Assembly (NCBI GenBank): GCA_003132145.1
Contig: PKWU01000066.1
Location: forward strand, 31,648 to 95,143
Direction: 5' to 3'
From: Granulicella sp.
Lineage (GTDB): Bacteria > Acidobacteriota > Terriglobia > Terriglobales > Acidobacteriaceae
Length of the DNA stretch: 63,496 bases
Position numbers and translations under genes: made by a program. How positions within the stretch are numbered: position 1 is the stretch's first letter; each line of letters starts with the position of its first letter. A model generated the notes under the pieces. That model searched no databases. It was not told the DNA's origin and was given only the letters and a program-made list of their open reading frames with translations. Shown one piece after another: positions 61,159 through 63,496 of this stretch.

Positions 61159-61191
61159 TTTTCTTGCCTCATTGCTTTTCTTGCCTCATTG
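61158..61191. repeat. 17-bp tandem duplication
   Basis: CTTTTCTTGCCTCATTG occurs twice in tandem (61158-61174, 61175-61191), just upstream of the coupled gene; both copies carry the purine-rich GAGG (minus strand) that may act as ribosome-binding site. Confidence 0.9.
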
Positions 61192-61407
61192 TTTGACCGT
61201 CGCCTTTTGGGCGTCGGGCGGCACCTGTAAATCTGACTGGTGCTGCTGAGCCTGAGTTTCTACAGCGCCTTCCTCGTGCCAAACACATGTCAAGCCTCGT
61301 TTCCCGCCCACTTCGCTGAAGGTCGTAATGCCGATAGGGCAACGTAACGGGTAAGCTATTGCAATGTAATTACTTACACACTTATTGATCGCTAAAAATG
61401 GTTGCAT
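61186..61407 (-). CDS. Possible 73-residue protein
   Basis: ATG at 61407 to TGA at 61186. It begins MQPFLAINKCVSNYIAIAYP and ends in a Gln-rich hydrophilic tail. It is in the same frame as the next gene, separated by the stop codon and the tandem duplication. No family recognised and no clear ribosome-binding site; included with low confidence because it fills the space upstream of the recombinase operon. Confidence 0.25.
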   Translation of the reverse strand: MQPFLAINKCVSNYIAIAYPLRCPIGITTFSEVGGKRGLTCVWHEEGAVETQAQQHQSDLQVPPDAQKATVKQ

Positions 61408-61900
61408 ATGTGCAGGTTAACTTAGTCATGTACAAGCAGTTTCTACGCGCAATCGCTCCTTTACGGCAATTCACGACCAGGCCACTGCTGGCATGGAACT
61501 TGCAGGCGCAGTTGACCTCGATCGGGCGATCCGAGGAGGACCGGCGCGTCCGCGTGGAGGATCGGGATTCGGCCACCGACCCGGCGCACGTGAATTCCTT
61601 AAGAGAATTCCGTAGTCGACCGCTCGGACACTGAGTGATCACTCGTGGCAGCTTCTTTGCCCGTACAGAAGGCGTGGTAGCGGCGGTGTTGACGTGCTTG
61701 TCATGTTCTTCAATTGTGGCCGCGGGGCCGGTAAACGTCACTACGGGATAACCCTGATTTCGTCGTTCCGTTCTGCATAGACGCGCGTCGGGGCTGGCTG
61801 AGCGGCCCCAGGCGAAGTCGTAGCGGCGGCAGGACCCGGTCACCCATCGCAATGATTCAGAACCCTCAGACAGCCTTCTGGAACACCCTCAGGAGCCTCT
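61408..61900. other. Element region without a convincing gene
   Basis: A+T-rich at 61340-61440, probably a promoter area. Frames on both strands between 61400 and 61850 show no family features; a 78-codon plus-strand frame (61398-61634) and a 156-codon minus-strand frame overlap each other and neither is convincing. Confidence 0.45.
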
Positions 61901-62476
61901 CTAGGGCTTCGGAGGGCGGGTGCTTCGCCTGGGCTTACCGGTGAGCTTCCTAGGCAGGGCGTCCGCCATGGCGCGGATTGCTTCGGATTCGGCGGTCAGC
62001 AGAGCCTTCGCGGTTTCGGATCGGAGATCGGTGTACCACCGGGCCAAAGGAACGGCCGCAACGGAACCGGCAGTCAGTTCGGCGGCAGCAATCGACTCCA
62101 TCTTCTTGTCTGCGGACTGGCGGAGGAAGTCGGCAGCGAGCCGGCGGTCTCCGCTTCCCCAGATTGCCAACAGCGCCACTCGAAGATCGGAATCGAGGTC
62201 GCCGCTGGGGCCAGCCGCAATCAAAGAGATCCAACCGTCTTTGAGCAGCTTCCTTCCGGCAGCGCTTACTTTGTATCCGGTTCGACCACGGGCACCCGGT
62301 TTCCCCTGGCGCACGAGCCGCGCTTCCAGCAGACGCTGGAGCGCGGGGATCGTGGCACCTTGTGAAAGGCCAGCCGCCTTCTGAAACTCGTACGGGGTCG
62401 AGACACCGCTGTCGATCAAGGCCAGGATGAATAGGTCCAGGTCGGTCCGGCGGCGCTTGTCAGGGGTCTGAGACAT
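61901..62476 (-). CDS. PadR-like winged-helix regulator
   Basis: 191 residues. LDLFILALIDSGVSTPYEFQKAAGLSQGATIPALQRLLEARLVRQG (three overlapping stretches) matches the PadR N-terminal winged helix, here with STPYEFQ in place of the usual GYEL; the wing is GRTGYKVSAAGRKLLKDGW. The C-terminal ~100 residues form helices (ADKKMESIAAAELTAGSVAA) for dimerisation. Third gene of a three-gene minus-strand set; the start at 62476 is 8 bp from the preceding stop. Likely controls element genes. Confidence 0.75.
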   Translation of the reverse strand: MSQTPDKRRRTDLDLFILALIDSGVSTPYEFQKAAGLSQGATIPALQRLLEARLVRQGKPGARGRTGYKVSAAGRKLLKDGWISLIAAGPSGDLDSDLRVALLAIWGSGDRRLAADFLRQSADKKMESIAAAELTAGSVAAVPLARWYTDLRSETAKALLTAESEAIRAMADALPRKLTGKPRRSTRPPKP

Positions 62477-62483
62477 ATTGCCA

Positions 62484-62876
62484 TCAGTATACGAACCTCT
62501 GGGCTCGCGATTGAGTCCGGAGCAAGATCTGACAACACACCTCGTCCTGCAGATCTTCGTTTCCCGGCAGGCACACGGCCAGCCAGCGGGCGAACCAATG
62601 GGCATATTGCTCCATCCCCGACACGTCATTTTCTGACCTAACGGGACGTGTCCAGGCCATCAGTTCGTACGGAGTCCTGAGGGATGGTGGGAGCTTCTCT
62701 GCCGTAAGGCAACCCTGGTACAGGTCGAGAAGCTCGCCGGCCTGGCCCAGGATGGTTTCAATCTCCACCAGGACCAGAGACTGCTCATGGATCCAACGCT
62801 GTGCGGCCTCGAAGAGCGCCAGGAGGTTCCCGTCGACAGAGGAAAGACAAACTTCCGGTGCGGTTGCCTCGGTCAT
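62484..62876 (-). CDS. Hypothetical helical protein of the element
   Basis: 130 residues, mostly helical by composition (NLLALFEAAQRWIHEQSLVL, EIETILGQAGELLDLYQGCL, YAHWFARWLAVCLPGNEDLQ). The start at 62876 overlaps the previous stop (ATGA at 62873-62876), showing coupling. Family not recognised; function unknown. Confidence 0.6.
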   Translation of the reverse strand: MTEATAPEVCLSSVDGNLLALFEAAQRWIHEQSLVLVEIETILGQAGELLDLYQGCLTAEKLPPSLRTPYELMAWTRPVRSENDVSGMEQYAHWFARWLAVCLPGNEDLQDEVCCQILLRTQSRAQRFVY

Positions 62877-63130
62877 TGGACACCCCCGGCGGAGCAAACG
62901 GATGAGAGCTCCGTCTCGAGCAGGGCGGTCATATGAAATGGGTTTGCGAGATCGCTGGGGCAAAGCCGATTCCGGTTCCAGATGGTTTCAAGCACCGGGG
63001 TCAGTTCTGACTGGCTGGGTGGATGCCCGACATAGCGGGCGGCGGCGCCCAGGGCAAAGATGAAAAGCAGCGCGCGAGCCTCGACAGGCAACTCGGCGAA
63101 CGAAACAGGAGAAACACTTAGTTTGATCAT
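62873..63130 (-). CDS. Hypothetical small protein of the element
   Basis: 85 residues: MIKLSVSPVSFAELPVEARA, then LLFIFALGAAARYVGHPPSQ and a hydrophilic tail. First gene of the three-gene set; ATG at 63130 is chosen over a longer start because it fits divergent spacing to the KH gene. No family recognised. Confidence 0.55.
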   Translation of the reverse strand: MIKLSVSPVSFAELPVEARALLFIFALGAAARYVGHPPSQSELTPVLETIWNRNRLCPSDLANPFHMTALLETELSSVCSAGGVQ

Positions 63131-63223
63131 GCTGAGAGTCTGACCCCGCACCGCCTTCGAGCCAAAGACATGCGGGTTGATAATCGCCGCTGGGTGAGAA
63201 TTCGCCTAGAGGAGTAGTTTCAT

Positions 63224-63496
63224 TTGCCCGACCCAAGAGATGTTTCGGTCGATAAGCTGCTATTCAAAATTGTCGTTGCACTGGTTGACCGGCCTGAATT
63301 CGTTGTCATCCAGACTCAGGTGAAAGGAGACGGTGCCACCTTCACCGTCCACGCCCACCCGGATGACACCGGAAAACTCATCGGTAAGCAGGGGAGGAAC
63401 GCCCAATCCCTCCGGATCATCGTGAGCAGAGCCGGGAGGAAACTCCAACGGCGCCACATGTCGGTCCTCTGCTCCGCGGAAAGCCTGTCCCGTTTT
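63224..63496 (+). CDS. KH-domain RNA-binding protein, KhpA-like (3' end outside window)
   Basis: 91 codons seen, open at the right edge. VDKLLFKIVVALVDRPEFVV, HAHPDDTGKLIGKQGRNAQS, LRIIVSRAGRKL: a KH domain with the GxxG loop as GKQG, in the arrangement of KhpA/YlqC RNA chaperones (~75-90 residues). The start is TTG at 63224 with GGAG nine bases upstream. KhpA genes are usually chromosomal, next to rpsP; here one sits on a mobile element, divergent from the PadR operon. Its RNA targets are unknown. Confidence 0.8.
   Translation, partial: MPDPRDVSVDKLLFKIVVALVDRPEFVVIQTQVKGDGATFTVHAHPDDTGKLIGKQGRNAQSLRIIVSRAGRKLQRRHMSVLCSAESLSRF

Larger units (their letters stand above)
59404..63496. mobile_element. 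Integrated element in comM (left end; right end outside window)
   Basis: Begins at the point where comM is broken (about 59404) and runs past the window edge. It carries a serine recombinase next to the junction, a small co-transcribed gene, a PadR-like regulator operon and a KH-domain gene. The second half of comM is not in the window, so size and right attachment site are unknown. Confidence 0.85.

Noticed and set aside
61382..61852. 156-codon minus-strand frame on the comM element
   Set aside because: No recognisable motif; overlaps a plus-strand frame of similar quality, and composition is unlike the neighbouring genes.

Overview
The window is G+C-rich chromosomal DNA from an Acidobacteriota bacterium, most likely class Terriglobia (Granulicella/Edaphobacter/Terriglobus-like). 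The evidence is two Oar-like TonB-dependent receptors with an N-terminal carboxypeptidase-regulatory domain, two proteins of the acidobacterial VWFA-related type, a PEP-CTERM protein, and a Gram-negative lipid A/Kdo gene cluster. This placement is inferred from gene content; no rRNA is present.

Layout. 1-3.6 kb: the 3' part of an amino-acid permease, an inserted A+T-rich gene, a Phd/VapC toxin-antitoxin pair and a small regulator/membrane-protein pair. 3.9-11 kb: a MerR-TPR fusion, then zwf-gnd (oxidative pentose phosphate) and the translation cluster rplM-rpsI-rpsB-tsf. 11-20 kb: an aldo/keto reductase, an MFS carrier, TPR and DUF3108 envelope proteins, and waaA-lpxK-GT9 with ATGA overlaps (Kdo transferase, lipid A 4'-kinase, heptosyltransferase) plus a membrane methyltransferase. 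20-31 kb: four-helix-bundle protein, GNAT, trmFO, membrane proteins and ligA. 31.3-32.3 kb: an IS5-family element with 3-bp target duplications. 32.4-47.9 kb: TonB receptors, a second Phd/VapC pair, rlmI-like, PEP-CTERM, VWA, DinB and beta-barrel proteins. 48-59.4 kb: citrate synthase, thiolase, methyltransferase, two ParD/ParE loci with broken toxins, L-serine dehydratase, HEAT-repeat protein, cytochrome c and a comM gene. 59.4 kb to the right edge: an integrated element that interrupts comM and carries a large serine recombinase, a PadR-like regulator, small unknown genes and a KH-domain protein.

Three unusual themes recur. (1) Twice, a small A+T-rich gene sits at the 3' end of a conserved gene with that gene's 3' end duplicated beyond it (permease at 1.2-1.9 kb; ligA at 30.6-31.3 kb). 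The host gene gains a new C-terminus and the old one is left stranded downstream. (2) Palindromic or tandem repeats that also occur between genes lie in frame inside housekeeping genes (ligA, trmFO, L-serine dehydratase, a GNAT), adding protein inserts in the manner of Rickettsia palindromic elements. (3) Arrays of 7-bp repeats lie flush against stop or start codons; one of 15 units ends exactly at an ATG and leaves no visible ribosome-binding site.

Coordinates of starts were chosen from overlaps, Shine-Dalgarno sequences and family N-termini. No database search was possible, so family names rest on recognised motifs.
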